A stretch of DNA of 64,000 nt from Chloroflexota bacterium (GTDB taxonomy: Bacteria; Chloroflexota; Anaerolineae; B4-G1; SLSP01), in the NCBI GenBank assembly GCA_019873645.1, contig JAIOAX010000007.1, positions 1 to 64,000 on the forward strand, read 5' to 3'. Under the pieces are notes generated by a model. That model saw nothing but the letters and a program-made list of their open reading frames with translations. It was not told the origin of the DNA and ran no database searches. This document shows positions 1 to 9,659 of the stretch, one piece after another. The position numbers were made by a program, and so were the translations under genes. How positions within the stretch are numbered: position 1 is the stretch's first letter; each line of letters opens with the position of its first letter.

Positions 1-155
1 ATGGTGTTAACGTACTCCCTACACCATCGTTAGTATTTTGCGGCCCGCGCTCAGTTTTAGCTATTCAATTTCTTAAGGTTCTGCGACTTGACAAAACTTA
101 GAACATCTCTGCGGTGAATTAGACTTTTATCAGGAGAGTCATTAAAGAATCGAGC

Positions 156-2759
156 TTAGCGCTCTTCATCCTCAAACTTTAATCGCATGGCCTGTTCTCC
201 GTAGCCGATGTACATTTCCCTCACGGGGAAGTTTGCCACGCAGTAGGGATTCTCGTAGTGCTGGAAGCCGGTGATCGGCTCTTCAATGCCGTTGCGCAGT
301 AGTGGGCCTTCCCACCCGAAGGTCAATGTGTCGCCGCGCAGCGTCTGCGCCTGAACGGTCAGGTCGTCGAAGTGGATGTCCAGGGCCAGAACTTTGTCGT
401 GGAACGTCACGAAGTCGCCGTCAAGCGCGGCGCGTCCCATGTGGCAAATCCAGATATTGCGCAAGCCGTAGGAACGCAGCTCGCGGTAGGCGCTTGGGCC
501 GGAGGTGATGAGCGTCACGCCTTGCGCGGCCGTCAGCGCCAGGTAGCCGTCGCCCTTGCGGGCGAAAGCCCAGGTGCGCCCGTGCCGGTCCTGGCGCAAA
601 AGGTACTTGTCGAAATTGTAGGCGGGGAAGTAGGCATGCGTGAAGCCCATCCAGTCATCGTCCGGCAGCTTGTGGACGGCGATGAGCACGTCCTTCCACT
701 GCGCCACACGCGGCAGGATGAAGTTCCCGTGCCAGAAGTTGGGCCGGTGCGCGCCTTCCTCGCTCATGCACGGCGGATGGGTGACAAATACCACTGCCCC
801 CGGCCCTAGTGTGGCCTGCCAGATGTGCTGCTGATAGCCTTTCTCGCCGGGATGATAGTCCTGCGCCGAGCAGAGCATATAATCCGCCGTCTTGTAAGTC
901 ACTTTGTTGACTTCGTTGCCGAGTAAACCGCCAGCCTGCCACAGCGCCGCATCGCCCACATGACGCTCGCGGTTCCACATCTCATCGGGCAGGTCGGCGG
1001 CAATAGCGGCGATGATGGTGGGCAGCTCATAGCTCTCCATACATGCTACGCTGACCGTCCCCATGATGTGGTTGTTGAACGCGCCCATCCCCCACAGGAT
1101 GTTGGTGATGCCTGCCGTCCCTTCCAGATAGCCGCCTTTGATGAGCGGGGCGTAGGTGCGCCCGTGCGTAGAGCCGAAAACGCCCTTGTACGAGTTGACG
1201 GCGATGGTAAAGAGCATTTTGTCCAGCAGCACGGTTGCCATTTCCCATACTTGCTCGTTTTCGGCCAGATCAATCAAATGGGAAAGGGCCAGAATGTCTT
1301 CTTCAAAGTAGCAATTGGAATCCCACTCTTTGAAGCCGTGTACGCCACGCTCGTGCAGCCATTCCAGCGCCAGACGTTCACCCTTCTCGCGGTGCCACGC
1401 GCCTGTTTGTCCGGCGTTGGGGAAGATGCGGTCGGGATAACGCTGCCCGGCCAGGATTTCCGCCGTGTGGAACAGGATGCTGTGATTTTCGGTGGTGTAA
1501 CACATCGCATCGCTGCCCGGCTCGTCATGCCAGTATTTGAAGTTGAGGATGCAGTCTTCGATGGGCTGTTGGAGTTCCGCGGGAAAATTGGGATCGTCGC
1601 CGAAACGATAGACCATTCCCAGCAACCCCACCATATAGAAGTCGCTGCAATCTTTGCGGCGATTGATGCCATCAACGGCGTCGAGAATGGCTTTGGGAGA
1701 CAGGTGTTGCCACCAACCCAACGCCATCTTTGCAATTTCGGAAAAGAGGCCGTTTTCCATGCGGGCGGCAATGTCCAAACCCGCATAGCGTCGTTCGGCG
1801 TAGGTCGCATGAGGCGCGGTGTGGTAACGGTTCAGGCCCATACCGGCAATGTGGAGGGTACGGGTGATGCGCATATCGTTCTCGTAAAACTCGCGCAGTT
1901 GCGGCATCAGCGTCAGATGGAAATCCCGCGCCGGAAACTCATAAGTTTTGCCGAGCGTTTTGGCCTTGCCGGCTTTGGCGTCTACCTTTCCTTCGGCGTA
2001 AATATGTCCATCCGGTGTGTGCAGGCGCACGGCAATCTCGGCCGAACGGCGCATATTGTACGGCCAACGCAGCGTGATTTCGGCGTCGCGTTCATAGACA
2101 TCATGCACGACGTAGGCGGCCTCGAAGATTTCTTCCAGCAGATTGCGACGCGCTACAGGCGCGATGGTCGTGGGGAGGTAAACGGCGTAATCGGCGTCGG
2201 CAACCGGCATAAGGCGCAGCGCCAGCACATACGGACACTCGCGCGCGGCGACTTCCTCGAAGCGCACGAGGATGCGCGTGCGGCCGGCTTCCAGATGCGC
2301 CGAGAATGTGACGCTGTGGGGTTGCTGGTGATGGAAGTGCTTTTGACGGTGGACGTGCTGGTCGTTCAGCCATACGTCCGCCGGGCCGTTGGTCGTCAGG
2401 ATAAATGTGAACTCGCCGGCAGCCGCGCTCTCGATTTCGGCGTAGGCCCAGGCGCGCAGGTAGGTTGTGAGATGACAGAAGGTGCTGAGGTCCACAAAGT
2501 GGTCGTCCAGGCAGCGGACATAACGCCAGTATCCCTGAAAGCCCGGCAGGTTCACCAACCCCTCGGTCAAAGGCCCCGGTTCAACGGGTTGTTCGATGAT
2601 GCCGTGTTCCGGTGTGTAGTAATGGCGGGCGATCTGGAGCTTGTAATCAGGACCGCTGAAGCGTTCCAGGTCGTCCACCGGTATGGCTTGCGGCCCGGCG
2701 ACGAGCCAGTTGTGGATGTAGCCGTTGTGTAGATCGTAACGCACGTAAGAGATAGGCAT
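156..2759 (-). CDS. Large hypothetical protein (867 aa), last gene of the importer operon
   Basis: I recognise no family with confidence. The start is the ATG at 2759, seven bases after an AAGGAG ribosome site (2767-2772); a longer reading adds six residues but loses this spacing. There is no signal peptide, so it is probably cytoplasmic. Residues about 100-200 read as a beta-sandwich (motif GPADVWLNDQ followed by a strand ending ILVRFEE), as in N-terminal modules of many glycoside-active enzymes. The middle (about 330-620) is helix-rich with many Trp, His and acidic residues, and the C-terminal third is again beta-rich. It is the last gene downstream of a peptide/oligosaccharide-type importer and a radical SAM gene. 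Action on the imported glycan is an inference from architecture and context only. Confidence 0.8.
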   Translation of the reverse strand: MPISYVRYDLHNGYIHNWLVAGPQAIPVDDLERFSGPDYKLQIARHYYTPEHGIIEQPVEPGPLTEGLVNLPGFQGYWRYVRCLDDHFVDLSTFCHLTTYLRAWAYAEIESAAAGEFTFILTTNGPADVWLNDQHVHRQKHFHHQQPHSVTFSAHLEAGRTRILVRFEEVAARECPYVLALRLMPVADADYAVYLPTTIAPVARRNLLEEIFEAAYVVHDVYERDAEITLRWPYNMRRSAEIAVRLHTPDGHIYAEGKVDAKAGKAKTLGKTYEFPARDFHLTLMPQLREFYENDMRITRTLHIAGMGLNRYHTAPHATYAERRYAGLDIAARMENGLFSEIAKMALGWWQHLSPKAILDAVDGINRRKDCSDFYMVGLLGMVYRFGDDPNFPAELQQPIEDCILNFKYWHDEPGSDAMCYTTENHSILFHTAEILAGQRYPDRIFPNAGQTGAWHREKGERLALEWLHERGVHGFKEWDSNCYFEEDILALSHLIDLAENEQVWEMATVLLDKMLFTIAVNSYKGVFGSTHGRTYAPLIKGGYLEGTAGITNILWGMGAFNNHIMGTVSVACMESYELPTIIAAIAADLPDEMWNRERHVGDAALWQAGGLLGNEVNKVTYKTADYMLCSAQDYHPGEKGYQQHIWQATLGPGAVVFVTHPPCMSEEGAHRPNFWHGNFILPRVAQWKDVLIAVHKLPDDDWMGFTHAYFPAYNFDKYLLRQDRHGRTWAFARKGDGYLALTAAQGVTLITSGPSAYRELRSYGLRNIWICHMGRAALDGDFVTFHDKVLALDIHFDDLTVQAQTLRGDTLTFGWEGPLLRNGIEEPITGFQHYENPYCVANFPVREMYIGYGEQAMRLKFEDEER

Positions 2760-2778
2760 GGTCAGTCTCCTTGACAAA

Positions 2779-2834
2779 GAATCGGCGAATAAGAGAATCA
2801 GCGAATGAAAGAATCAGCGAATCGGCGAATCAGC
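2779..2834. repeat. Short tandem repeat, seven 8-bp units (GAATCAGC family)
   Basis: Seven successive octamers of the form GAATCRGC, some degenerate, fill the gap between the 867-aa gene and the radical SAM gene. The same octamer recurs 35 kb away at 37974-38069. It does not code. Confidence 0.85.
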
Positions 2835-2840
2835 AAATCG

Positions 2841-4550
2841 TCAATCTAGCCATAAGGGGAAGGGGTGGCCTTGTTCGTGCAGGTGGCCGGCGTAGAGAAA
2901 GCGGTAGCTGTCGTGAATGTAGAATTGTCCGTAAGGTTTGCGCGGCAAGACATCCAGCAACCGCGTCGCGAGTTGATCGGCCAGCGTTTCGTCCAGTCCC
3001 GAGGCCACGCTGTAATCGAAGTAGATCGCCAGGTCGCGGTCGGGGTTGGGCTTGAGCGTGACGCCGAAACGTTTGGGCGCGCGCTCGACCGGCGCATAGC
3101 GTTCCAGGACAAACGCGCCCGGCGACGCGGAATGAATGGCGTCCTGATGCGCATACACAAAATTGACGGTTTCCTGTGCCTCGGCCATGGTCTCGCCGGG
3201 GAAACCGAAGAAGAAGAAGGTGTGGTTCCAAATGCCGGCGGCCGCCGCGTCGCGCAGGATGCGGCTCATCTCGGCGCGCTGCGTCCCCTTCGTCATACGC
3301 TGGATAATGCGTTCGGCGGCAGTTTCCAGGCCGAAGAGCAGCATCCGGCAGCCGCCCTGCGCCATAGATTCCAGCAGCTCGCGGGTGAGCGCCTTGTCGA
3401 AGCGCGCGCAGCCGCACCAGTGCACGGGCGCACCCATTGCCGCCAGCCGCGCCGACAGCGCTTTGAGATTGTGGGGGGTGATCGCTTCGTCGGCGAAAAA
3501 GATGTAATGGGCGCCATATTTCTCGCGCAGCGCCAGCATGTGTTCGACCACGAGATCGGCGTCCAACTGGCTGAATTTTGCCGGCCCGCCGTAACCGACA
3601 TTGCAAAAGCCGCATTTCCCGTGATAGCAGCCATGCGCGCTTAGTAGCGGCAAAACCGGCGTGGGTACCAGGTAGCGATCCAACGGCAGACCATCGAAAT
3701 CGGGCAGCAGGTTGGGAGGCGCGACGGTCTCCACGGGCGTGCTGCGAATGACGCCGCGGTCGTGGTAGATGAGGTTGGGGACTGCGGCAAGATTGTGGTC
3801 GCCGGCCAGGGTTTCCGCCAGGCGCAAGAGCGCGAGTTCGCCGTCGAAGATGATGGCGCTGTCGTACAGCCGGAACATGGCCGGGACTTTGGGCAGTTGT
3901 TCGCGCAACATTGAGATATGCGGTCCGCCGATGGTGACGTGGCAGGGCAGCCCGGCTTCTTTGATGAGATGTCCCAGCGTCATACCGGCGACCATTTGAT
4001 CGAGGGTGGGGATGGAAATGCCGACGATGTCCGGCAGCTCACGCTCGATGTCGGGCAATACATACCGGCGGAAGAATTCCAGGAAGAGGTTGCGCTGTGG
4101 GTCCCCCACAATGCTCAGCAACCCACGACTGCTATCGGCCGGCGTCGGCGGGCGGTACGTGGTCAGGTCGAGCGTGCTCGGCGCGAAGGGCAGTGCGGCC
4201 AGTTCCAGGCTCTGAACCAGGGTCAAAAACGCCGGCAGGCTGGCCTCGCCGTCGAAGAACGCCGGACTGCGGAAAATGGCTTTGGCATCTTCGACGCGCG
4301 CTGCCAGTTGTGCCCCTTCGGCCAATGCCGTTGGAGCGAGACGTAAAACGCGGCGCCTGGATGCTTCACGCAGGTGCGCCAGCGTGGATTCCAGGTTCGC
4401 GCGGGTCAGCAGCGTGTCGAAGAACTCAACGTTCAGGTCGCGCTGGATGACCTCGATGCCATGCCGGCGTAGATATGCCGTGAGCGTCGGCAAGGCCAGA
4501 TGGGGCATTGTCGGCGCCCAATGCGGGGGGAACAGAAGTAAAATTTTCAA
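2841..4550 (-). CDS. B12-binding-type radical SAM protein (569 aa)
   Basis: The N-terminal 250 residues resemble a cobalamin-binding Rossmann domain (start [10 protein letters not shown], then DIVGISIPT and VTIGGPH). The radical SAM cluster motif follows as Cys308, Cys313 and Cys316, a CX4CX2C spacing ([10 protein letters not shown]) rather than the usual CX3CX2C. Motifs such as GLETAAERI and FFFGFPGET fit the rest of the barrel. The start is TTG at 4550: TTGA overlaps the stop of the upstream ATPase gene, so the two are translationally coupled. The ATG at 4688 would lie deep inside that gene. Family members use SAM, often with B12, for methylation or rearrangement; the substrate is unknown. 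Being in an importer operon suggests action on the imported compound. Confidence 0.88.
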   Translation of the reverse strand: MKILLLFPPHWAPTMPHLALPTLTAYLRRHGIEVIQRDLNVEFFDTLLTRANLESTLAHLREASRRRVLRLAPTALAEGAQLAARVEDAKAIFRSPAFFDGEASLPAFLTLVQSLELAALPFAPSTLDLTTYRPPTPADSSRGLLSIVGDPQRNLFLEFFRRYVLPDIERELPDIVGISIPTLDQMVAGMTLGHLIKEAGLPCHVTIGGPHISMLREQLPKVPAMFRLYDSAIIFDGELALLRLAETLAGDHNLAAVPNLIYHDRGVIRSTPVETVAPPNLLPDFDGLPLDRYLVPTPVLPLLSAHGCYHGKCGFCNVGYGGPAKFSQLDADLVVEHMLALREKYGAHYIFFADEAITPHNLKALSARLAAMGAPVHWCGCARFDKALTRELLESMAQGGCRMLLFGLETAAERIIQRMTKGTQRAEMSRILRDAAAAGIWNHTFFFFGFPGETMAEAQETVNFVYAHQDAIHSASPGAFVLERYAPVERAPKRFGVTLKPNPDRDLAIYFDYSVASGLDETLADQLATRLLDVLPRKPYGQFYIHDSYRFLYAGHLHEQGHPFPLWLD

Positions 4551-5623
4551 GCTGACCTGGCAACAACTTTCCCCAAAACGCCGGCGAGCTGTAATTCTGC
4601 GGCGCGATGGCAACTCACGAAATGCTCCGGTTCCAGCTCGCGCAAGGTCGGCGTTTCGACGCGGCACTGCTCGAGGGCATACTGGCAACGCGGATGGAAG
4701 TAACAGCCGCTCGGCGGATTGGCCGGGTCGGCGACGTCGCCTTGCAGGACAATGGATTCTGTGCGCAGGCGCGGATCGGGTTTGGGTACTGCCGAGAGCA
4801 AGGCTTCGGTGTAGGGGTGCAGGGGATGCTGAAACAAAGCCTCCGTGGTCGCGCTTTCGACCAGCTTGCCCACATACATCACCGCGACGCGGTCGCTGAT
4901 GTGTTCCACGACGCTGAGGTCGTGGGAGACAAACAAATACGTCAGTCCGAATTGCTCTTGCAAGTCCTGCAGCAGGTTCAGAGTTTGCGCCTGGATCGAG
5001 ACATCCAGCGCCGAAACCGGCTCATCGCACACCACCAACTGAGGATTCAGGGCCAGGGCGCGCGCTACGCCGATGCGTTGTCGCTGCCCGCCGCTGAAAG
5101 CGTGCGGATAGCGCGTCATGTATTCCGGGCGCAGCCCCACGACCCGCAATAGCTCGGCCACGCGATCTTGAAGCTCGGTCCCCTTGGCCACATTGTTGAC
5201 CAGCAGCGGTTCCCCAACGATTTGCAGCAGCGTCATGCGGGGATTGAGCGACGAATACGGGTCCTGAAAGATCATCTGCATATTTTGCCGCAGCGCCTTG
5301 AGCTGATTTCGATCCAGATCGAAGACGTTCACCCGTCCCATCCGCCGGTCGTTAAACCACACTTCACCGGCGGTAGGTTCGTAGGCGCGGAGGATTAACC
5401 GGCCGGTCGTGGTCTTGCCGCAGCCGCTTTCCCCCACCAGCCCCAGTGTTTCGCGCTCGCGGATGAAGAAACTGACATCGTCAACGGCCTTGACGTGCCC
5501 GACAATCTTTGAGAAAAGAAATCCTTTCTGGATGGGAAAGTGCTTCTTCAAGTTTTTGACTTCCAGCAAATACGGCGCTGGCGTCGTGTTGGCAGAGGTT
5601 GCATGATTGATTGCTTCGGTCAT
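4547..5623 (-). CDS. ABC importer ATP-binding protein, OppF/DppF type
   Basis: Second ATPase of a dipeptide/oligopeptide-type importer, on the cytoplasmic face of the membrane. The protein has 358 residues. Walker A is GESGCGKT at 64-71, the ABC signature SGGQR at 177-181 and Walker B LVVCDE at 196-201. The C-terminal extension contains GCYFHPRC and later cysteines, typical of OppD/OppF. The start has an AAGGA ribosome site. It lies 26 bp after the OppD-type gene and overlaps the radical SAM gene by four bases. Some members of this family import oligosaccharides rather than peptides, and the sequence alone does not decide which applies here. Confidence 0.95.
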   Translation of the reverse strand: MTEAINHATSANTTPAPYLLEVKNLKKHFPIQKGFLFSKIVGHVKAVDDVSFFIRERETLGLVGESGCGKTTTGRLILRAYEPTAGEVWFNDRRMGRVNVFDLDRNQLKALRQNMQMIFQDPYSSLNPRMTLLQIVGEPLLVNNVAKGTELQDRVAELLRVVGLRPEYMTRYPHAFSGGQRQRIGVARALALNPQLVVCDEPVSALDVSIQAQTLNLLQDLQEQFGLTYLFVSHDLSVVEHISDRVAVMYVGKLVESATTEALFQHPLHPYTEALLSAVPKPDPRLRTESIVLQGDVADPANPPSGCYFHPRCQYALEQCRVETPTLRELEPEHFVSCHRAAELQLAGVLGKVVARSA

Positions 5624-5649
5624 GGTCTTTTCCTTGCGAGTGGTCTGGG

Positions 5650-6678
5650 TTACGCTTTAGCGCCCGCGCACACATGACAGCGGACTTTGTGACCCGGCGC
5701 GACTTCGAGCATTGCCGGTTCTTCTACATTGCACACCCCTGGGATCATGACACTGCAACGCGGGTGGAATGTGCAACCCTGCGGCAACGCATACGGGTCC
5801 GGCACCATGCCGCGGATGGAGGCCAGGCGGCGTTTTTCGCGCGTTTTCTGGCCCAGGCGCGGGATAGATTGCAACAGGGCCTGGGTGTAAGGGTGCAGCG
5901 GCTGATAGAAGAGCGTGTCCACATCCGCCTGTTCGACAACTTTGCCCATATACATCACCACTACATTTTCCGTCATTTGTGCGACCACGCCCAGGTTGTG
6001 GGTGATGTACATAATCGCCATCCCCAATTCATCCTGCAGATGACGCATGAGCTTGAGAATCTGCGCTTCGGTTGTCACGTCCAGGGCGGTCGTCGGCTCA
6101 TCGGCGATGAGCAGGCTGGGGTGGCACGAGAGCGCCATCGCGATCATCGCCCGTTGGCGCATGCCGCCGCTCAGTTGGTGTGCGTACTGATCCACGATGC
6201 GATCCGGCAAGGGCATACCTACCAGCTTGAGCATTTCAATCGCCAGCTCGCGCGCGGCTGCTTTGTCCAACCCCTGGTGAAGCTGGATGGCCTCCATAAT
6301 CTGATTGCCGATGGTATGCACCGGACTCAATGAAGTCATCGGCTCCTGGAACACCATGGCAATCTCGGCGCCGCGGATACTGCGCATTTCATCGCTTTGA
6401 GGGGCCAGTTTTGTCAGATCAATGACCTCGGTACGTCCTTTAATCTGTCGGTGGTACAAGATTTGGCCTTCCACCGTTTTCCCTGGCTTAGGCACGATGT
6501 TGAGAATCGAACGCGCCGTGACGCTCTTACCGCAGCCGCTTTCACCCACGACGCCCAACGTCTCACCGCGATGGATGGTGAATTCTGCGCCGTCTACCGC
6601 GCGCACCGTCCCTTCATCGAGAAAGAAGTAGGTTTTCAGGTTTTTGACTTCTACAAGCAGTTCTCTGTTGTTGTTCAC
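5650..6678 (-). CDS. ABC importer ATP-binding protein, OppD/DppD type
   Basis: First ATPase of the importer (342 aa). Walker A GESGCGKS is at 45-52, followed by the signature LSGGMRQR and Walker B LLIADE. The C-terminal oligopeptide-type extension carries GCTFHPRC and further cysteines. I chose the GTG at 6678 because CAGGAG lies eight bases upstream; the ATG at 6729 has no site and would overlap the preceding small gene. It should pair with the OppF-type subunit under the two permeases encoded at 7288-9495. The small YgiT/DUF4258 pair separates it from those permeases, so the operon is interrupted but still co-directional. Confidence 0.95.
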   Translation of the reverse strand: MNNNRELLVEVKNLKTYFFLDEGTVRAVDGAEFTIHRGETLGVVGESGCGKSVTARSILNIVPKPGKTVEGQILYHRQIKGRTEVIDLTKLAPQSDEMRSIRGAEIAMVFQEPMTSLSPVHTIGNQIMEAIQLHQGLDKAAARELAIEMLKLVGMPLPDRIVDQYAHQLSGGMRQRAMIAMALSCHPSLLIADEPTTALDVTTEAQILKLMRHLQDELGMAIMYITHNLGVVAQMTENVVVMYMGKVVEQADVDTLFYQPLHPYTQALLQSIPRLGQKTREKRRLASIRGMVPDPYALPQGCTFHPRCSVMIPGVCNVEEPAMLEVAPGHKVRCHVCAGAKA

Positions 6679-6721
6679 GATTGTACTCCTGCAAGATGTT
6701 AGCTCGCCGCTTCTTTTGAGG

Positions 6722-6949
6722 CTAAGCAAACTCCGCTATCGCTACTGGTCGTTTGACGGCAAAACTTTGACGATGAAGTTTAATGCGCTCTATTTCGTAC
6801 AATGTCTCTGCCGTGAAATAGCTTTCCCCACAGTGAGGGCAACTAACTATGGGAATATCCTCGATGACAAGCAAATTCTCGCCTTTACCGTAACTGCGGG
6901 TAACCAAGCGAAGACGCGCTCCCTCCTTGCCGCAAATATCACAAACCAT
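6722..6949 (-). CDS. YgiT-type zinc-finger protein (putative antitoxin)
   Basis: A 75-residue protein with two CxxC pairs (Cys3/Cys6 and Cys37/Cys40) forming a zinc-ribbon like the N-terminal domain of MqsA/YgiT antitoxins. It has no C-terminal HTH. The start is the ATG at 6949, eight bases after AAGGAG; GTG and ATG codons just upstream lie too close to that site. The ribosome site follows directly after the restored stop of the DUF4258 reading frame, so the two genes form a tight pair. YgiT-type fingers often follow DUF4258 genes and are treated as toxin-antitoxin-like pairs, but activity has rarely been shown. Here the partner is frameshifted. Confidence 0.85.
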   Translation of the reverse strand: MVCDICGKEGARLRLVTRSYGKGENLLVIEDIPIVSCPHCGESYFTAETLYEIERIKLHRQSFAVKRPVAIAEFA

Positions 6950-6964
6950 AGCCATCACTCCTTG

Positions 6965-7245
6965 TTACAAACGATAAACCGTGATGAAAACCAATTTTCC
7001 TGTGAGACTTATCTTGGCTACCACAATGATTTCTTACCTGCTACTGTTTCACCTTTGACCAGATATTTCCATTCGCCTGTCTCAACAGCCTTTTGGCGTT
7101 CCACGATCTCGCCCGTGAGTATACCACGTTCCACGTCAAAAATCGTCAGTTCATCATCACTCATTTCTTCTTCAGCGTGTAAGGTCATCACATATTGACG
7201 GCTACGGACCTTGTCGCGCATCTGTTTGAGAATATGCTGGAACAC
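6965..7245 (-). pseudogene. DUF4258 protein (putative toxin), frameshifted near the C terminus
   Basis: The frame opens with GTG at 7245 after an AGGAG site and reads MFQHILKQMRDKV, with TLHAEEEM and VKGETVAG typical of DUF4258. It stops early at 7018. In the next frame the DNA encodes VVAKISLTGKLV then FITVYRL and a stop at 6965, which is exactly the expected end of a DUF4258 protein. One missing base around 7030-7040 (AAGAAATC for AAGGAAATC) explains this, and restoring it gives about 93 residues, a normal length. It could be a real pseudogene, an assembly error or a tolerated truncation. It sits with its YgiT partner between permease and ATPase genes of the importer operon. Confidence 0.8.
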
Positions 7246-7287
7246 AAAATACTCCTAAGTGATTTTAGCAAATTACTTGACTATGGG

Positions 7288-8499
7288 CTACCGTGTATAC
7301 GGGTCCGCAGCATCGCGCAAACCGTCGCCGAGGAAGTTGTAGGCGAAGACGGTCAACACCACCGCCAGCGCCGGGCCGAACAATAGCCATGGGGCCTGCG
7401 CCAGCGAGCGTACATTCTGCGCTTCTTGTAACAAGACGCCCCAACTGATCGCCGGGGCGCGCAATCCCAGGCCGATAAAGCTCAGGCCGGTCTCGCCCAA
7501 AATTTGACCGGGAATCGAGAGCGTCAGGCTGGCGATAATGTGGCTTAAAAACGACGGTACCATGTGGCGGAGAATGATGCGCAGCTCACTCGATCCGCAC
7601 AACCGCGCCGCCAGCACAAAATCCTCCTGGCGCAAAGAGAGGAAGCGTCCGCGTACCACGCGCGCCATCCCTGTCCAGCCGACCAGGGAGAGGATGATCG
7701 TGATCCCGAAGTACATCCGCACCACCGGCCAGTCGGGCGGCAGAGCCGCGCTGAGCGCCATCCACAGAGGAATGGTGGGGATCGTGCGGATGAACTCAAT
7801 GACCCGTTGGATGACCGTGTCAATGCGCCCGCCATAGTAGCCGGAGATGCCGCCCAACACGATGCCCAGCGCCAGACTCAAGAACACACCGACCAGACCG
7901 ATGGAAAGCGAGATGCGCGCTCCGTAGCACAGGCGCGAGAAAAGGTCCCGCCCCATCCGGTCCGCGCCGACGAGGAAGATGCCTTGATCCTTGATCTCCG
8001 GTGCCAGCCCGAAGAGGTGAATATCGGATTCCCACAGCCCCCACAGTTTGTAAGGCACCCCTTTCACAAAGAACCGAATGGGGTAAGTGATTTCGGGATT
8101 TTCGGTATAAATGTCCCGCATCGTTTCCGGGTCTTTGGAGCGGTCCCGATGGTAGATGAACGGCGCGCGCAACTTGCCTGTCTTATCGAAGATGTGAATG
8201 GGCGTCGGCGGGGCCATCTTGTAGCGGATGAAGTAGGCTTCCGGCTTGTAGGGCGCGACGAATTCACAAAAGGCGCCGATCAGGTAAAACACGATCAAGA
8301 TGACGGCGCCCACCAGCGCCATCTTGTGGCGGCGAAATTTCCACCACATCAATTGCCATTGGCCGGCGACATACAGGCGTTCCTCTTCGGCGCTCCCGGC
8401 AGGAACTTCGTCAATCATCTGAGACGGTGCGGCTTCTTCTGCAGGGGCAGGACATTCTACGGGCAGTTCAGGTTGGATCTTGCGTTCTTGTGCGTCCAT
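7288..8499 (-). CDS. ABC importer permease, OppC/DppC type
   Basis: Membrane subunit (403 aa) of the importer. It has a long hydrophilic N-terminal tail of about 60 residues, then the first membrane helix (ALVGAVILIVFYLIGAF). A loop of about 130 residues precedes the five-helix permease core, which contains GADRMGRDLFSR and the EAA-loop region around AARLCGSSELRII. The first loop is longer than in standard DppC and is seen in importers with large binding proteins. The gene starts six bases after the DppB-type gene, so the two are co-translated. Confidence 0.94.
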   Translation of the reverse strand: MDAQERKIQPELPVECPAPAEEAAPSQMIDEVPAGSAEEERLYVAGQWQLMWWKFRRHKMALVGAVILIVFYLIGAFCEFVAPYKPEAYFIRYKMAPPTPIHIFDKTGKLRAPFIYHRDRSKDPETMRDIYTENPEITYPIRFFVKGVPYKLWGLWESDIHLFGLAPEIKDQGIFLVGADRMGRDLFSRLCYGARISLSIGLVGVFLSLALGIVLGGISGYYGGRIDTVIQRVIEFIRTIPTIPLWMALSAALPPDWPVVRMYFGITIILSLVGWTGMARVVRGRFLSLRQEDFVLAARLCGSSELRIILRHMVPSFLSHIIASLTLSIPGQILGETGLSFIGLGLRAPAISWGVLLQEAQNVRSLAQAPWLLFGPALAVVLTVFAYNFLGDGLRDAADPYTR

Positions 8500-8505
8500 T
8501 GTCGC

Positions 8506-9495
8506 TTAACCCTCCAGACGAATGCGCGGGTCAATCCACGCCAACAGGATATCGGAGATCAATGTGCCGATCACCGTCAAAGTGCTGAGGAGGAAGAGAA
8601 AGCTGCCGGCCAGATACATATCCTGCGAGGTCAACGCCCGCAGCATCATCGGGCCGTTGGTTTGCAAACTGAGCACTACGGCCACCAGCGTTTGCCCGGA
8701 GATCAGCCCGGCCAAGGTCCAGCCTACGGTGCTAAAGAAAGGATTCATAGCGACGCGCACCGGATATTTCCAGATCAACTTGCGTTCTTTTAGCCCTTTG
8801 GCGCGTGCCGTTTCCACGTAAGGCTTGTTTAATTCATCCAGCACATTGGCGCGCGTCGTGCGGATACTGCCGGCCGTGCTTTCCAGGGCGATGACGATGA
8901 CCGGAATCCACAGATGTTTCAGCATATCCACAAACTTGGCCCAGCTCCACGGCGCCAGGATGTACTCTTCGGAGAACAGACCACCGACGTTCATACCGAA
9001 CTTGCGCATGGCAATCCACATGACAACCAGAGCGATCATAAACCCCGGCGTTCCGGCGCCAACGAAACTGATGGCCGAGAAGAGATAATCAGGGATGGAA
9101 TATTGATGCGTGGCTGAAAAGACCCCGACCGGAATTGCTATAAACCAGCTCACCATTACGGAGACCAGCGAAAGAAACACTGTCAGCGCCATGCGTTCCC
9201 AAATCAGATCCTTGACCGGCTTTTGCCATTCCATAGACTGTCCCCAGTCTCCGCGCAGGATGATGCCGGATACCCACTTGTAGTATTGCACATAGACCGG
9301 CTGCCCAAGCCCGTACCGTTCACGGAGTGAGGCGATTTCGGTTTCATCCACATTTTCACCCATTTGCCGCAACTGCATGGCATAGGAAGTCAGATAATCG
9401 CCCGGGGGGAGTTGGATGATAATGAAAGAGATCATCGAGATGATGATCAACGTTGGGATCATCATAGCGATACGCCGGAGAATGTAACCTAACAT
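8506..9495 (-). CDS. ABC importer permease, OppB/DppB type
   Basis: Membrane subunit (329 aa) with the standard OppB layout. The N-terminal helix is in MLGYILRRIAMMIPTLIIIS. A periplasmic segment with ERYGLGQPVYVQYYKW follows, then five further helices. The EAA loop is YVETARAKGLKERK. It forms a heterodimer with the OppC-type permease just downstream. A 165-bp gap with a strong hairpin separates it from the binding-protein gene upstream. Confidence 0.95.
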   Translation of the reverse strand: MLGYILRRIAMMIPTLIIISMISFIIIQLPPGDYLTSYAMQLRQMGENVDETEIASLRERYGLGQPVYVQYYKWVSGIILRGDWGQSMEWQKPVKDLIWERMALTVFLSLVSVMVSWFIAIPVGVFSATHQYSIPDYLFSAISFVGAGTPGFMIALVVMWIAMRKFGMNVGGLFSEEYILAPWSWAKFVDMLKHLWIPVIVIALESTAGSIRTTRANVLDELNKPYVETARAKGLKERKLIWKYPVRVAMNPFFSTVGWTLAGLISGQTLVAVVLSLQTNGPMMLRALTSQDMYLAGSFLFLLSTLTVIGTLISDILLAWIDPRIRLEG

Positions 9496-9499
9496 GCTA

Positions 9500-9609
9500 C
9501 ACCTCTATCGCAATAGGGATTAGGGAGTAGGGATTAGGGAGTCGGAAATGGGAAGCAAGGATGTCGGTGAGACGCCGGCTTCCCATTCCCCACTCCCTAC
9601 TCCGGTAAA
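9500..9609. repeat. Short low-complexity repeats between importer genes
   Basis: Copies of GGGATTAGGGAGTA on one side and partly complementary CCCCACTCCCTACTCC on the other fill this gap, so the segment can fold back. Similar heptamer-like tandem repeats occur in several other gaps of the window. No gene is seen. Confidence 0.6.
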
Positions 9610-9643
9610 TTGGAGGGTGAGCCTGGAGAGGCTCACCCTCCAA
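9610..9643. terminator. Intercistronic hairpin after the binding-protein gene
   Basis: A perfect inverted repeat with arms GGAGGGTGAGCCT (9612-9624) and AGGCTCACCCTCC (9629-9641), a four-base loop and flanking TT/AA pairs. No T-run follows on the minus strand. A hairpin here is typical of importer operons, where it raises the binding-protein transcript relative to the membrane subunits by RNA stabilisation or partial termination. Confidence 0.75.
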
Positions 9644-9659
9644 GAGATTGGGTTGCACG

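Noticed and set aside
960-2732. A 590-codon open frame on the plus strand opposite the 867-aa gene
   Set aside because: It has no ribosome site, no recognisable domain and biased codon pattern from the opposite frame; it is a shadow of the minus-strand gene.
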